Source: Scardovia inopinata JCM 12537
Lineage (GTDB): Bacteria > Actinomycetota > Actinomycetes > Actinomycetales > Bifidobacteriaceae
Assembly: GCF_001042695.1 (NCBI RefSeq)
Contig: NZ_AP012334.1
Span: 496,001-560,000, forward strand
Direction of reading: 5' to 3'
Length of the DNA stretch: 64,000 nucleotides
Shown: one piece after another, positions 26,784 through 35,235 of the stretch
Layout: the number at the start of each line of letters is the position of its first letter
How positions within the stretch are numbered: position 1 is the stretch's first letter
Made by a program: the position numbers and the translations under genes
Notes under the pieces: model-generated
Databases searched by the model: none
What the model was told of the DNA's origin: nothing
Seen by the model: the letters and a program-made list of their open reading frames with translations, nothing else

Positions 26784-27752
26784 ATGCCCTCTGGAGTACA
26801 CGTACCAGCTGCGTCTGTACGCGTCAAGCGCAGGCGGAGCCATCAAACAGGCAAGCATGTTCCTCAGCAGCCGGAGATTACTCAGCTGTTGAAGAAGGAG
26901 CTTAATCAGGCTCCTCTTACCCGCAAGGCCTTGCGTCTGAGGGCTCAGAAAGCCCAGCGCAAGTCTCAGATGATGATGGTTGGCGCTGCTACTCTTCTGG
27001 TCGGCACCGTTGGAACTATCTATGCTTCAGCTGCAGGCAGGGCAACGGGTGGGGACTCCATCGATAACCCTTCTCAGGTTCTTGAAGCTTCGGCGGATGC
27101 TACTGGTCTGGTCAGTCGCGGTAAGTCACGAACATGGAATTCCAAAGAGGAATCATCGACTAGCCAGAGCCTGAGCTCCAGCTGGGGGCTGGAAACCAAT
27201 TCAACCAATGTAGATACCTCTAATCTGAGCAAAGACAGCCAGAAAATGAAGGTGGCGTCTACGGAGGCAGCCACTCCCTTAACTGATGCCCAGAAGGCCG
27301 GTATTGCTTCTCATTCTGCTAATTCCCTGTCTACCTATACCACCGATACCCCTTACCGCTACGCCCTTCCTTATGCCTCTACCATTAGTGTCAGCCACGC
27401 TACCGGCGATAAGGGCAATAATTACTCTTTCTCTCAGTGCACCTGGTGGGCCTATGTGCGGCGTCACCAGTTGGGCCTGCCTGTAGGATCCAACTTTGGC
27501 AATGGTGCTCAGTGGGCAGATTCGGCCAGGGCTCTGGGTTATTCCGTCAGCAATACTCCTCAGGTAGGTGACGTCATGGTCTTCGCCCGCGGTCAGGAGG
27601 GGGCCAGTTCAGTATATGGACATGTGGCCATTGTTGAATCGGTGAATGCTGACGGCTCAGTCACTGTTTCTGAGTGTGGGGCAGCTTTGCGCGGAATTAT
27701 CGCTTCTCGCACTATCTCCAACGCCTCCAGCTTCCAGTACATTCATAGCTGA
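26784..27752 (+). CDS. Membrane-anchored CHAP-domain peptidoglycan hydrolase
   Basis: 322 residues. A basic N-terminus (VRVKRRRSHQTGKH), one membrane segment near 64-85 (MMMVGAATLLVGTVGTIYAS), a Ser/Thr-rich linker and a C-terminal CHAP amidase/endopeptidase domain (~210-322) with catalytic Cys in FSQCTWWAY, His in GHVAIVE and a polar partner in VSECGA. It should cleave cell-wall peptide or amide bonds outside the membrane. Start ATG 26784 was chosen because TAAGGAG sits 9 nt upstream; an ATG at 26763 would add seven residues. Confidence 0.87.
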   Translation: MPSGVHVPAASVRVKRRRSHQTGKHVPQQPEITQLLKKELNQAPLTRKALRLRAQKAQRKSQMMMVGAATLLVGTVGTIYASAAGRATGGDSIDNPSQVLEASADATGLVSRGKSRTWNSKEESSTSQSLSSSWGLETNSTNVDTSNLSKDSQKMKVASTEAATPLTDAQKAGIASHSANSLSTYTTDTPYRYALPYASTISVSHATGDKGNNYSFSQCTWWAYVRRHQLGLPVGSNFGNGAQWADSARALGYSVSNTPQVGDVMVFARGQEGASSVYGHVAIVESVNADGSVTVSECGAALRGIIASRTISNASSFQYIHS

Positions 27753-27884
27753 TCTATTTATCGTAGCTGATTTATTTTTTGTGTTTTCTTTTCTTCCTGG
27801 GACACACCCTGTGTGAGCATGACTTTATGCGTTAAAAAGAGTAAAATTGAATTTATCATATAAATTTGCTCCAAAGGAGGAATC

Positions 27885-28988
27885 ATGGCAAAGTATGACA
27901 AGGCCATTCTGGTGGGCGTTGATGGATCAGACGCCAGCTACAAGGCTGTCTGGTGGGCGGCCAATTATGCACATCATGCCGGATTGACCCTGCACATTGT
28001 GTGTGCATACTCTCTGCCTAGTTATGCTGCTGTTTCTTTTGATGTTACTTATACATCGATGGGCGATGACAAGGCTGCTCATAACGATGCTCAGACCATT
28101 CTGGCCAAAGCAAAAGCTATTGCCGATGAGCAGGGGGTGCAGGCAACAACCCTGATTGTGACGGGAGACACAGCCAGTGTTTTCATCGAATTGTCGCATA
28201 ATTATAACTTAATTGTTATAGGGAACAGGGGTAAGGGAGGTTTGGCAGAGCGCATGCTGGGCACAACCAGTTCCAGCCTTCCTGCTGCTGCATACTGTCC
28301 TGTGGTCGTCATTCCTTACACCGATGACAGCGGCAAAATTATGCATCTGAATAACACAATTAAACGAGTCGTTGTGGGGGCGGATGAATCCAAGTGGGGG
28401 ATTAAGGCGCTTGATACTGCGGCTGAGTTTGCTAACCAATGGGGGGCAACCCTCACGGTTCTGTCAGCCGTCCCTGATTTGAGCAGTATCAGTCCAGCCG
28501 GGGTCAACTCCATAGATGAAGAGGAACAGAACACGGTCATGGAGTCTTATCTTGATGATCTAAAAGTGCGAATGCGACCCCTGCATCAGAAGTATCCGGA
28601 TTTGGATATTAAAGAATCGGTTGTGGAAGGATCGGCTATTGAAGCTTTGACTCAGGCCAGCATGACTAATGATGTGGTGGTTGTCGGGTCCAGGGGGCGG
28701 GGCGGTTTTACCGGCCTTATCTTTGGGTCAGTCAGTCAGGGCCTGATACAGCATGCTGTTGGCCCTGTTTATGTGGTTCCCCGCAAGTATGTAGAGGCTG
28801 CTGAGTCTGAGCTCGATACTATTCCCCGTTCTGCAGCTGATGTACCGACTGTTCCTCTGGAGAACGTCAAAGGCGTTCAGGAAGTCCTGGTGCCTCAGGC
28901 AGATGATGATGTGGCCATGAACATTGCTGTTACCATAGATCCTCAGAGTTCTGACAACAAGGAGTCTCATAAGGACAAGGAGTCATAG
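27885..28988 (+). CDS. Universal stress protein with two UspA domains
   Basis: 367 residues: two tandem UspA folds (~5-148 and ~160-305), each ending with the ATP-binding G-x2-G-x9-G(S/T) motif: GNRGKGGLAERMLGTTSSS and GSRGRGGFTGLIFGSVSQ. The last ~60 residues are polar and acidic. Likely an ATP-binding stress protein; its target is unknown. The ribosome binding site AAAGGAGGA is strong and suggests high expression. Convergent with the OsmC gene across two inverted repeats. Confidence 0.93.
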   Translation: MAKYDKAILVGVDGSDASYKAVWWAANYAHHAGLTLHIVCAYSLPSYAAVSFDVTYTSMGDDKAAHNDAQTILAKAKAIADEQGVQATTLIVTGDTASVFIELSHNYNLIVIGNRGKGGLAERMLGTTSSSLPAAAYCPVVVIPYTDDSGKIMHLNNTIKRVVVGADESKWGIKALDTAAEFANQWGATLTVLSAVPDLSSISPAGVNSIDEEEQNTVMESYLDDLKVRMRPLHQKYPDLDIKESVVEGSAIEALTQASMTNDVVVVGSRGRGGFTGLIFGSVSQGLIQHAVGPVYVVPRKYVEAAESELDTIPRSAADVPTVPLENVKGVQEVLVPQADDDVAMNIAVTIDPQSSDNKESHKDKES

Positions 28989-29056
28989 GCAGCAGACAGG
29001 AGTAGGAAAGCCGTTCGCCTGGACAAGCCCCGGTTTACAGACTTTTTCCCCTGCCA

Positions 29057-29109
29057 GAGACGTCCCGGATACCTTGATGACTCAGCACCTTAGGTGCCTG
29101 GGACGTCTC
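29057..29109. repeat. Inverted repeat, 10-bp arms with a nested hairpin
   Basis: GAGACGTCCC (29057-29066) pairs with GGGACGTCTC (29100-29109). A second hairpin, GCACC-TTA-GGTGC, lies inside the loop. It is located after the Usp gene and could contribute to termination or mRNA stability. Confidence 0.6.
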
Positions 29110-29163
29110 AGATGTCAAAGATGTGGGTTGATAGACAGCTCCCTGCCTATTAGCCCAGTACAA

Positions 29164-29202
29164 GTAAGTCTCCCGGTTTTCAAACCCAACCGGGAGACTT
29201 AC
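29164..29202. terminator. Bidirectional terminator hairpin, 15-bp stem
   Basis: GTAAGTCTCCCGGTT and AACCGGGAGACTTAC are exact complements around a 9-nt loop, between the convergent Usp and OsmC genes. Confidence 0.75.
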
Positions 29203-29204
29203 GA

Positions 29205-29238
29205 TTTAGATCTTGTGATTGTTTAGATCTTATGGTTG
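29205..29238. repeat. 17-bp direct repeat, two copies
   Basis: TTTAGATCTTGTGATTG (29205-29221) and TTTAGATCTTATGGTTG (29222-29238) adjoin, just downstream of the OsmC stop. Confidence 0.75.
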
Positions 29239-29254
29239 TGATATTTAGCGGTTT

Positions 29255-29665
29255 TTAATGACGAATATTGATATCCATCCGAACTGGAGTGGCCTCAACC
29301 AAGGTATGCTTGACTGTGCAACTTTTATCTATATGGCGCTTAATCCGCTCTTCCAGCTTGGCTGCATCATCATCTGACAGCTTGGCATCGGTGGCATCCA
29401 CCACGAGATTCTCAGAGAAGCTCACATACTTGTCGCCATCGGAATCGTAGGTTCCATCAACAACAATGCGGGCTCCCTTCCCCTGGCCCAAGGCAGATTC
29501 AACAGCGAACTGACTGGACAGACCTGCGCAGGCAGCCAGAGCGATTTTCAGCAAATCGCCGGGAGAAAAAACATCATCCCCATGTCCAAAAACGACCTCT
29601 GCCTTATCGTCCTTGTGGCCGACCCAGGTGCCGTCCTCTTTACGCTCAACCCATAAACGTGCCAT
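29255..29665 (-). CDS. OsmC/Ohr-family protein
   Basis: 136 residues. The two conserved cysteines of thiol peroxidases in this family are present: LAACAGLSS and KSCTVKHTL. It probably reduces organic hydroperoxides or is an uncharacterised OsmC relative. ATG 29665 follows GAGGAATT. A short inverted repeat TATCG-N6-CGATA lies at 29712-29727 upstream. Convergent with the Usp gene. Confidence 0.86.
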   Translation of the reverse strand: MARLWVERKEDGTWVGHKDDKAEVVFGHGDDVFSPGDLLKIALAACAGLSSQFAVESALGQGKGARIVVDGTYDSDGDKYVSFSENLVVDATDAKLSDDDAAKLEERIKRHIDKSCTVKHTLVEATPVRMDINIRH

Positions 29666-29829
29666 AATTCCTCATTTCTGTTGTTTTCGAGCCGTAAGGC
29701 TGTATCCAGATTATCGTATATGCGATATATGTGAGCGTTCTTTGAACACTCCTTATGAATAGATGAACAGAGAAAGGGACAAAATATGCCCGTCGACCCC
29801 TCCTCATCACGGTAAGCATAATATGCATC

Positions 29830-29875
29830 TTTTTATACATATTTTTATACACGTTTATACAGCTTCTTATACAGG
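29830..29875. repeat. 12-bp tandem repeat, four copies, upstream of thyA
   Basis: TTTTTATACATA, TTTTTATACACG, TTTATACAGC and TTCTTATACAGG follow one another. The region 29666-29993 contains this repeat and promoter sequences but no gene I can support; an open frame in phase with thyA crosses it but is low-complexity and unlike ThyA. Confidence 0.8.
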
Positions 29876-29979
29876 CTTGGCGTTTTCTATTCGAGAAGCA
29901 GCTGGGAGAGACTTTCTGCCTATCTGTCTGCCTATCAGTGAACAGATAGCAAGGTGTCCGTCGATGTTAATGCTTTTTC

Positions 29980-29985
29980 TACAAT
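29980..29985 (+). promoter_or_regulatory. -10 box of a probable leaderless promoter (thyA)
   Basis: TACAAT, then 8 nt, then ATG 29994. No ribosome binding site is present. Confidence 0.45.
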
Positions 29986-29993
29986 TAATCTTT

Positions 29994-30866
29994 ATGGCAC
30001 TTACACAGCAGCAGCTCGAAGACATTCGTATCCGCATTCCGCAGAAGAAAGATAACGGAATCCCCACTCCTTACGAGGATTTAGTCCGTCTCATTCTAGA
30101 AACCGGAAGTCTGAAATCAGACCGAACGGGGACCGGCACCATCTCTCTATTCGGCAGGCAGATGCGTTTTAATCTGGAAGATTCTTTCCCCCTGCTGACC
30201 ACCAAAACTGTTTTCTTTCGGGGAATAGCATACGAACTTCTGTGGTTCCTCAAGGGATCCAGCAATGTTCGCTGGCTGCAAGAGAATCGGGTTCATATCT
30301 GGGATGAGTGGGCTGATGCTGATGGGAATCTGGGGCCAGTCTATGGGGTTCAGTGGCGCAGCTGGCCTGCTCCCACGGCGGACAATCCCAACCGGACCAT
30401 TGACCAGATCTCCACTGTTCTCAATTTGATCAAGAATCAGCCAGATTCTCGCAGGATGATTGTTTCTGCCTGGAACCCGGCCGAGGTGGAAAATATGGCT
30501 TTGCCTCCCTGCCACACCCTCTTTCAGTTCTACGTGGCTGATGGAAAACTCAGCTGCCAGCTCTACCAGCGGTCTGCTGACATGTTCCTGGGTGTGCCTT
30601 TCAATATTGCTTCCTATTCTCTTCTGACTGCCATGATGGCTCAACAGGCTGATCTTAAGCCTGGAGAATTTGTTTGGACCGGGGGAGACTGCCATATTTA
30701 TGATAATCATGTCGACCAGGTTTTGGAACAGCTCTCCCGGCAGCCTTATCCCTATCCTCAGCTGAAAATTGACAAGGCTGACACCATTTTTGATTATAAA
30801 TATGAGGATTTTCATATTCTGAACTACCAACATCATCCTAAAATTACCGCCCCGGTAGCGGTGTAA
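29994..30866 (+). CDS. thyA: Thymidylate synthase
   Basis: Methylates dUMP to dTMP with methylene-THF. [11 protein letters not shown] is the N-terminal phosphate loop, [13 protein letters not shown] carries the nucleophilic Cys, [19 protein letters not shown] the dUMP-binding residues, and the C-terminus ends KITAPVAV. 290 residues from ATG 29994. The open frame extends 77 codons further upstream but those residues do not resemble ThyA. Followed by folA, which regenerates THF, then a phosphatase gene. Confidence 0.95.
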   Translation: MALTQQQLEDIRIRIPQKKDNGIPTPYEDLVRLILETGSLKSDRTGTGTISLFGRQMRFNLEDSFPLLTTKTVFFRGIAYELLWFLKGSSNVRWLQENRVHIWDEWADADGNLGPVYGVQWRSWPAPTADNPNRTIDQISTVLNLIKNQPDSRRMIVSAWNPAEVENMALPPCHTLFQFYVADGKLSCQLYQRSADMFLGVPFNIASYSLLTAMMAQQADLKPGEFVWTGGDCHIYDNHVDQVLEQLSRQPYPYPQLKIDKADTIFDYKYEDFHILNYQHHPKITAPVAV

Positions 30867-30925
30867 AATCGCTGGCCTTAGTGTATGATGATGAAGAAAT
30901 CATCAATAAAGGAGTATTGTCAGAT

Positions 30926-31669
30926 ATGGAGCATGACAGTAGCCGCACCGGTTACCACCAACCCCGGCCCAAGCCAGAAGGGCTAGAATTTTCTGGTGCT
31001 GCTTGGGATGAAGATCTCGAGGAAGATAAAAATTATTTTGAAGAGCCTCAGATAAATTTGATCTGGGCTCAGGGATATACCCCCGACGGACGGCAGGGTG
31101 CGATTGGTTTTCATGGTTCTATGCCCTGGCACTTGAAAGAGGATTTGCAGCATTTCCAGGAGCTGACGATTTCTCACCCGGTAGTAATGGGCAGGAAGAC
31201 CTGGGAATCTCTGAATCCACGATTCCGGCCCCTGTCTCAAAGAGACAATATTGTGGTTTCCCACGATCCTGCTTACCGTGCTCCTGGTGCTTCTGTTGCT
31301 GAGAATCTGGAAGAAGCCCTCCACATGGCTTCTCAGCCTTCTATCCCCGATGATGGGATTCGCCGGGGGGAAATCTGGATTATTGGTGGCTCGCAGCTGT
31401 ACAGCCAGCTGATTGACCGGGCAGATCACATTTATGTGACTGATATTGATCTTGCCGTGGAGGCAGATTCCTTTGCCCCCAATGTTGATGATCTGGTAAA
31501 AGCTGGTACTTTTGAGGTAAGTGCCGACAGCGGTTGGTTAGTGCCAGCAGGGACTGTTGCTTCTTTGCAAACTGGATCTGACTCTCCAGCGGGCACAGTC
31601 TCCCGTTATCGTTTCAGAACCCTGACCCGGGCAGAGGAGGGGAGTCCCTCCGCTGAGGAAGAACTATGA
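30926..31669 (+). CDS. folA: Dihydrofolate reductase
   Basis: Reduces dihydrofolate made by ThyA. LIWAQGYTPDGRQGAIGF, SMPWHLKEDLQHFQ (catalytic Asp), VVMGRKTWESL and IWIIGGSQLYSQ mark the DHFR fold. A polar extension of ~37 residues precedes the domain and the product is 247 residues. ATG 30926 was chosen because AAAGGAG lies upstream (11 nt, rather long); an in-frame GTG at 30881 has no ribosome binding site. The stop overlaps the next gene (ATGA). Confidence 0.93.
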   Translation: MEHDSSRTGYHQPRPKPEGLEFSGAAWDEDLEEDKNYFEEPQINLIWAQGYTPDGRQGAIGFHGSMPWHLKEDLQHFQELTISHPVVMGRKTWESLNPRFRPLSQRDNIVVSHDPAYRAPGASVAENLEEALHMASQPSIPDDGIRRGEIWIIGGSQLYSQLIDRADHIYVTDIDLAVEADSFAPNVDDLVKAGTFEVSADSGWLVPAGTVASLQTGSDSPAGTVSRYRFRTLTRAEEGSPSAEEEL

Positions 31670-32184
31670 CTACTGAAGGAAAATATACAATTTCAACAGT
31701 CTGCACAGGAAATATTTGCCGCTCACCCATGGCCCAGATTGTCCTGCAGAAATATGTTGATGATGCCGGTTTGTCAGACCGGGTCCAGGTTCAATCCAGC
31801 GGAGTCAGCTCTGAGGAGCACGGACATCCCATTGATCCCCGGGCTCAGAGGGTTCTTAGGCAGAGAGGCTACCAGCTGCCCCGCAATCATTTTGCCCACC
31901 GAATTACCCAGGAAGAGATTAAAAACACTGATCTTTTCCTGCCCATGACCGCCTCTCATATGCGTTCTCTTTTACGGCAGATTCCTGCATCAGATGATTC
32001 CAAGGTTCATATGTACCGGTCCTTTGATCCCAATCTTCCGGTTCCCAAAGCCGGCCGGGAGGACCAGATTGATCTGGTGGATCCCTGGTATGGAGGTCCT
32101 GAGGATTTTGAGGTTGCAATGGACCAGATTGAAGAGGTTGCACCTTTTATTGTGGATTGGGTCAAACAGGCTCTTAGAGCCTAA
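31666..32184 (+). CDS. Low-molecular-weight protein tyrosine phosphatase
   Basis: 172 residues. The P-loop VCTGNICRSP (CX5R) is at residues 13-22 and the general acid Asp is in LVDPWYGG, the two catalytic signatures of the family. It probably dephosphorylates tyrosine or arginine in proteins, for example in polysaccharide regulation; two glycosyltransferases lie within 8 kb but not in its operon. Translationally coupled to folA by a 4-nt overlap. Confidence 0.93.
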   Translation: MTTEGKYTISTVCTGNICRSPMAQIVLQKYVDDAGLSDRVQVQSSGVSSEEHGHPIDPRAQRVLRQRGYQLPRNHFAHRITQEEIKNTDLFLPMTASHMRSLLRQIPASDDSKVHMYRSFDPNLPVPKAGREDQIDLVDPWYGGPEDFEVAMDQIEEVAPFIVDWVKQALRA

Positions 32185-32202
32185 CTCTCCTACACCCTCC
32201 TT

Positions 32203-32244
32203 ATTGGAGACGGCACAAGGGTGATTGGAAACGGCAGGGGGTGA
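32203..32244. repeat. 21-bp direct repeat, two copies
   Basis: ATTGGAGACGGCACAAGGGTG and ATTGGAAACGGCAGGGGGTGA (the first two bases of the pattern to the last differ at a few sites) adjoin at 32203-32223 and 32224-32244, about 20 bp after the phosphatase stop. Confidence 0.7.
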
Positions 32245-32340
32245 AGGGAAGTTTCAAGTAGTACTCTGCGGTTTGTGATTTGTGTACACCGGGTTTTTGT
32301 TGTGGGGTGGGAGAGCCGATATTTGTGGAGGTGATCGTTG

Positions 32341-32583
32341 ATGATCGGTTTTTTTAATGAGCATAATTTATATGTCATTGCAACAGTTATTCAATGGGTG
32401 ATTGTATTTTTAATTTTTCTCTTTGGCCTTGTAACCTCTTACCGGGGGTATCTCCAATTGCAGCACCCAATCCCAGTCACAAGTGCTCCACCAGAAGTAG
32501 CTTATTTTGAGATGATCGGGATAACAATTCTAGCCGTGCTCGTTGCGCTGGCTCTTCAATATATCAAGAAAGGTTCACTGTAA
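32341..32583 (+). CDS. Small membrane protein, unrecognised
   Basis: 80 residues with two hydrophobic helices (about 10-32 and 55-75) joined by a Pro-rich polar loop; ends IKKGSL. Not recognised as a family. The upstream GGAGGTGATC (32327-32336) is a full-length match to the 3' end of 16S rRNA, the best ribosome binding site in the window, which strongly supports a real gene. ATG 32341 was chosen over the in-frame TTG at 32338. It stands alone before two tRNA genes on the other strand. Confidence 0.75.
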   Translation: MIGFFNEHNLYVIATVIQWVIVFLIFLFGLVTSYRGYLQLQHPIPVTSAPPEVAYFEMIGITILAVLVALALQYIKKGSL

Positions 32584-32674
32584 AAAATACCATACAACGA
32601 TCAGTGAAAGAAAATAATTAATACAGAGGAGAAGTATAAAAATAAACTATAAAAATTCACCATGGGGGAGATGG

Positions 32675-32710
32675 TTAAAAAGTTATCCCCAGGTGGAAAG
32701 AGGGGGATAA
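32675..32710 (-). terminator. Terminator of tRNA-Phe
   Basis: TTATCCCC and GGGGATAA (32683-32690 and 32703-32710) form an 8-bp stem followed on the minus strand by TTTTTAACC. Confidence 0.65.
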
Positions 32711-32716
32711 GTGCAG

Positions 32717-32792
32717 TGGTGGCTCCGAGCGGTATCGATCCGCTGACCTCACGATTTTCAGTCGTACGCTCTACCAACTGAGCTACAGAGCC
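32717..32792 (-). tRNA. tRNA-Phe (GAA anticodon)
   Basis: 76-nt cloverleaf on the minus strand: acceptor GGCTCTG...CGGAGCC, anticodon loop CTGAAAA giving GAA, T loop TCGATACC, CCA encoded at 32719-32717. Confidence 0.95.
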
Positions 32793-32802
32793 ATGGAGTG
32801 TT

Positions 32803-32828
32803 AAAAAAACCCGGCTATACCGGGTTTT
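32803..32828 (-). terminator. Terminator of tRNA-Asp
   Basis: AAAACCCGG-CTATA-CCGGGTTTT hairpin; on the minus strand it ends in a run of seven T. It lies between tRNA-Asp and tRNA-Phe, so the two tRNAs are separate units. Confidence 0.8.
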
Positions 32829-32836
32829 ACTCCAAG

Positions 32837-32910
32837 CGACTCCGGCCGGACTTGAACCGGTGACCTCCGCCGTGACAGGGCGGCGCTCTAACCAACTGAG
32901 CTACGGAGCC
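32837..32910 (-). tRNA. tRNA-Asp (GTC anticodon)
   Basis: 74-nt cloverleaf on the minus strand: acceptor GGCTCCG pairs with CGGAGTC (one G-T), the anticodon loop CTGTCAC gives GTC, T loop GTTCAAGTC, discriminator G. CCA is not encoded. Confidence 0.95.
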
Positions 32911-32998
32911 ACAGCTGCATTTCGCAACCGAGTAGAAATACTACAGGATAGGTTGGTCATCTGCAAGCTTCGGCATGTTGCACTATAACAAGCCGATT

Positions 32999-34009
32999 TC
33001 AGCCAATCTGCTTCCAGGAATCCAGATCAATATGATGATTCGGATTGGCCTGCCAGGCCTTCCAAGCAGATTCTACAATGTCGTGAACATCGTATTGGGC
33101 GTGCCAGCCCATTTCGGTGTTAATGCGTTCAGGAGATCCAATCAGGTGAGGAGGATCCCCTGCCCGGCGGGCCTTAACGGTTTCGGTGAACGGCAGGCCA
33201 GTTACTTTTTTAATCTCGTCAACGATTTCCCTCACGGAGGTGCCTTTGCCGGTTCCTACGTTGAAAGCATCATATTTACGCTCATCCCGGTTCAAGTAGT
33301 GCATGGCTGCCAGGTGGGCATCAGCCAGATCGGAAACATGGATATAGTCACGCACACAGGTTCCATCCGGGGTGGGGTAGTCGTCACCGAAAATTGCCGG
33401 GGCAAGACCGTGCTGGAGCCGGTCCAGGACCATGGGAACCAGATTAAGAATTGCCGGATCTTCCAGCTCAACCGGACCGCAGCCAGCAACATTGAAATAG
33501 CGCAGGGCGCAGAAGCGGATGCCAAAAGCCTTCTCACAGGCCCGGCCCATCCATTCGCCAAAAAGTTTAGTCTGGCCGTAGGGGTTGATGGGAACCATGG
33601 GAACAACATCTTCAGGAACCACATCCACGGGAGGAACTCCGTAGGTAGCTGCTGAGCTGGAGAAGACCAGCTTTTTAGCGCCGGATTCCTTCATGGCGGT
33701 CAGCACATTCAGCATGCCGTTAAGATTCTGCCGATAATACCAGAGCGGTTTTTCTACAGATTCACTCACTTGCTTGCGGGCAGCAAAGTGAATGACTGAA
33801 TCCACCTTGTTCTCTATCATAATTTCGGCCATGCGGGCATCTGAGCCGGGGGCGGAAATATCCATGCCGTAAAGGCGGGAGCCTTCAATGCGGCTGGGTT
33901 TGCCATAGCTGAGATCATCAACAACTACAACCTCTTCACCCGTCTGGTGAAGAGCGTGAACCACATGAGCACCAATATATCCGCAGCCGCCGGTGACAAG
34001 AACTGTCAT
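32999..34009 (-). CDS. galE: UDP-glucose 4-epimerase
   Basis: Interconverts UDP-glucose and UDP-galactose in the Leloir pathway and for glycan precursors. TGGCGYIGAHV is the NAD-binding motif, SSSAATYG and NPYGQTK contain the catalytic Ser/Tyr/Lys, and ALRYFNVAG is the substrate region. 336 residues from ATG 34009, which follows GGAAG; the open frame has 13 further upstream codons. Next to glycosyltransferase genes that may use its products. Confidence 0.96.
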   Translation of the reverse strand: MTVLVTGGCGYIGAHVVHALHQTGEEVVVVDDLSYGKPSRIEGSRLYGMDISAPGSDARMAEIMIENKVDSVIHFAARKQVSESVEKPLWYYRQNLNGMLNVLTAMKESGAKKLVFSSSAATYGVPPVDVVPEDVVPMVPINPYGQTKLFGEWMGRACEKAFGIRFCALRYFNVAGCGPVELEDPAILNLVPMVLDRLQHGLAPAIFGDDYPTPDGTCVRDYIHVSDLADAHLAAMHYLNRDERKYDAFNVGTGKGTSVREIVDEIKKVTGLPFTETVKARRAGDPPHLIGSPERINTEMGWHAQYDVHDIVESAWKAWQANPNHHIDLDSWKQIG

Positions 34010-34135
34010 ATTTCTTCCAATCGTTGTATTTTTGATGGACGTCTTCATTATAGCTCAGGCATGAGAGAAAATGTTCGTTTATGTTTATTTATGTTCATAA
34101 ATGTGAAAAGCTCCTATCACATTCGCCCTCACCTT

Positions 34136-34141
34136 TACAAT
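34136..34141 (+). promoter_or_regulatory. -10 box of a leaderless promoter (trmB)
   Basis: TACAAT, then 7 nt, then ATG 34149. An earlier ATG (34140) overlaps the box itself and is unlikely to be used. Confidence 0.5.
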
Positions 34142-34148
34142 GTTTTCT

Positions 34149-35066
34149 ATGACGAATAACGACACGTCCTCTGACTCCGGCTGTACCGGTTCAGAGTCGT
34201 CTTCTAACCGGAATAAGCACCAGTTGGCTGTTCGCACAAACTTTTCGCGCTCGCGGGGAATTGTCTCCTTCGTTCGTCGCTCATCCCGGCTTGATAAGCG
34301 CCTCCAGCATGCCTGGGACGAATTTGCGGACACTTTCCTTCTGGATTTTGGGCAGGCAGATCATGAATTGGGAGTACCGAACGATTTGACTTTTGATCAG
34401 AACTTTGTTCAGTCTGTTTGGGGCAATGCCAACCCTCTCATCATAGAAATAGGTTCCGGCCAGGGGGAAAACATTACTGCCGCGGCCCTGTCTCACCCAG
34501 ACAATAATTATCTGGCTCTGGAGGTTTACACTCCAGGAGTAGCCCATACCATGCTTCTGGGAGGGCACAACGGTCTGACTAATTTGAAAATTGCCCAGGT
34601 CAATGCCCCTGAGCTTTTTGCCATTTGCAGCCGATCAGTGGCTCAGGAGGTCTGGACCTTCTTCCCTGACCCCTGGCCTAAAACCAAGCATCACAAGCGG
34701 AGGATAATTCAGGATCCTTTGGCCGCCGATGTGAGCAATGCCTTGGTAGATCAGGGTCTGTGGCGGATAGCCACAGACATCGATGATTATGCTCTCCATG
34801 TGCATGAAATCATGGATAACCGGGATGATTTTGACAACAGAGGAACGCTGATGGTCAGCCTGCCCACTGAGCATGTAAGCAAGGGGACAGCTCAGATGGC
34901 TTACCAGCTGCCGCATGCCATGTTCCGCGAATCTCATAGGTTTGAGGGCAGAATCCTGACCAATTTTGAGAAGAAGGGGCTCAAAGCCGGACGGACTATT
35001 CACGATTTCACTTTTTACGCTCGTCATGCAGATGACGCGCCGACCAGCCATAAATCCATGGAGTAA
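34149..35066 (+). CDS. trmB: tRNA (guanine-N7)-methyltransferase
   Basis: Methylates G46 of tRNAs with [21 protein letters not shown] is the SAM-binding motif, [18 protein letters not shown] is the TrmB signature, and the C-terminal [11 protein letters not shown] holds the catalytic region. About 305 residues, with a polar N-terminal ~60-residue extension. Start chosen at ATG 34149 from the promoter position; 34140 is an alternative. Followed closely by tRNA-Glu. Confidence 0.93.
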   Translation: MTNNDTSSDSGCTGSESSSNRNKHQLAVRTNFSRSRGIVSFVRRSSRLDKRLQHAWDEFADTFLLDFGQADHELGVPNDLTFDQNFVQSVWGNANPLIIEIGSGQGENITAAALSHPDNNYLALEVYTPGVAHTMLLGGHNGLTNLKIAQVNAPELFAICSRSVAQEVWTFFPDPWPKTKHHKRRIIQDPLAADVSNALVDQGLWRIATDIDDYALHVHEIMDNRDDFDNRGTLMVSLPTEHVSKGTAQMAYQLPHAMFRESHRFEGRILTNFEKKGLKAGRTIHDFTFYARHADDAPTSHKSME

Positions 35067-35096
35067 TATATTGTATATGACGTGCGCCACGCGCAT

Positions 35097-35168
35097 GCCC
35101 CCGTCGTCTAACGGTTAGGACACCAGACTTTCAATCTGACAACAAGAGTTCGACTCTCTTCGGGGGTA
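35097..35168 (+). tRNA. tRNA-Glu (TTC anticodon)
   Basis: 72-nt cloverleaf: acceptor GCCCCCG pairs with CGGGGGT, the anticodon loop CTTTCAA gives TTC, T loop GTTCGACTC, discriminator A, no encoded CCA. A pyrimidine-rich run with many T follows. Confidence 0.95.
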
Positions 35169-35235
35169 CTTCTTTTCTTTTCTCTTTATTTTTCTTCTAC
35201 TCTTTTCTTTCTGTTGAGTTAGCTGTTTCCTCTTC

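Noticed and set aside
29763-29993. N-terminal extension of thyA (77 codons)
   Set aside because: The residues come from AT-rich 12-bp repeats and do not resemble ThyA; a -10 box and the family-like start place the gene at 29994.
29763-32184. Mobile trimethoprim-resistance cassette (dfr)
   Set aside because: folA follows thyA and overlaps the phosphatase gene as a normal chromosomal operon; no integron or IS sequences are visible.
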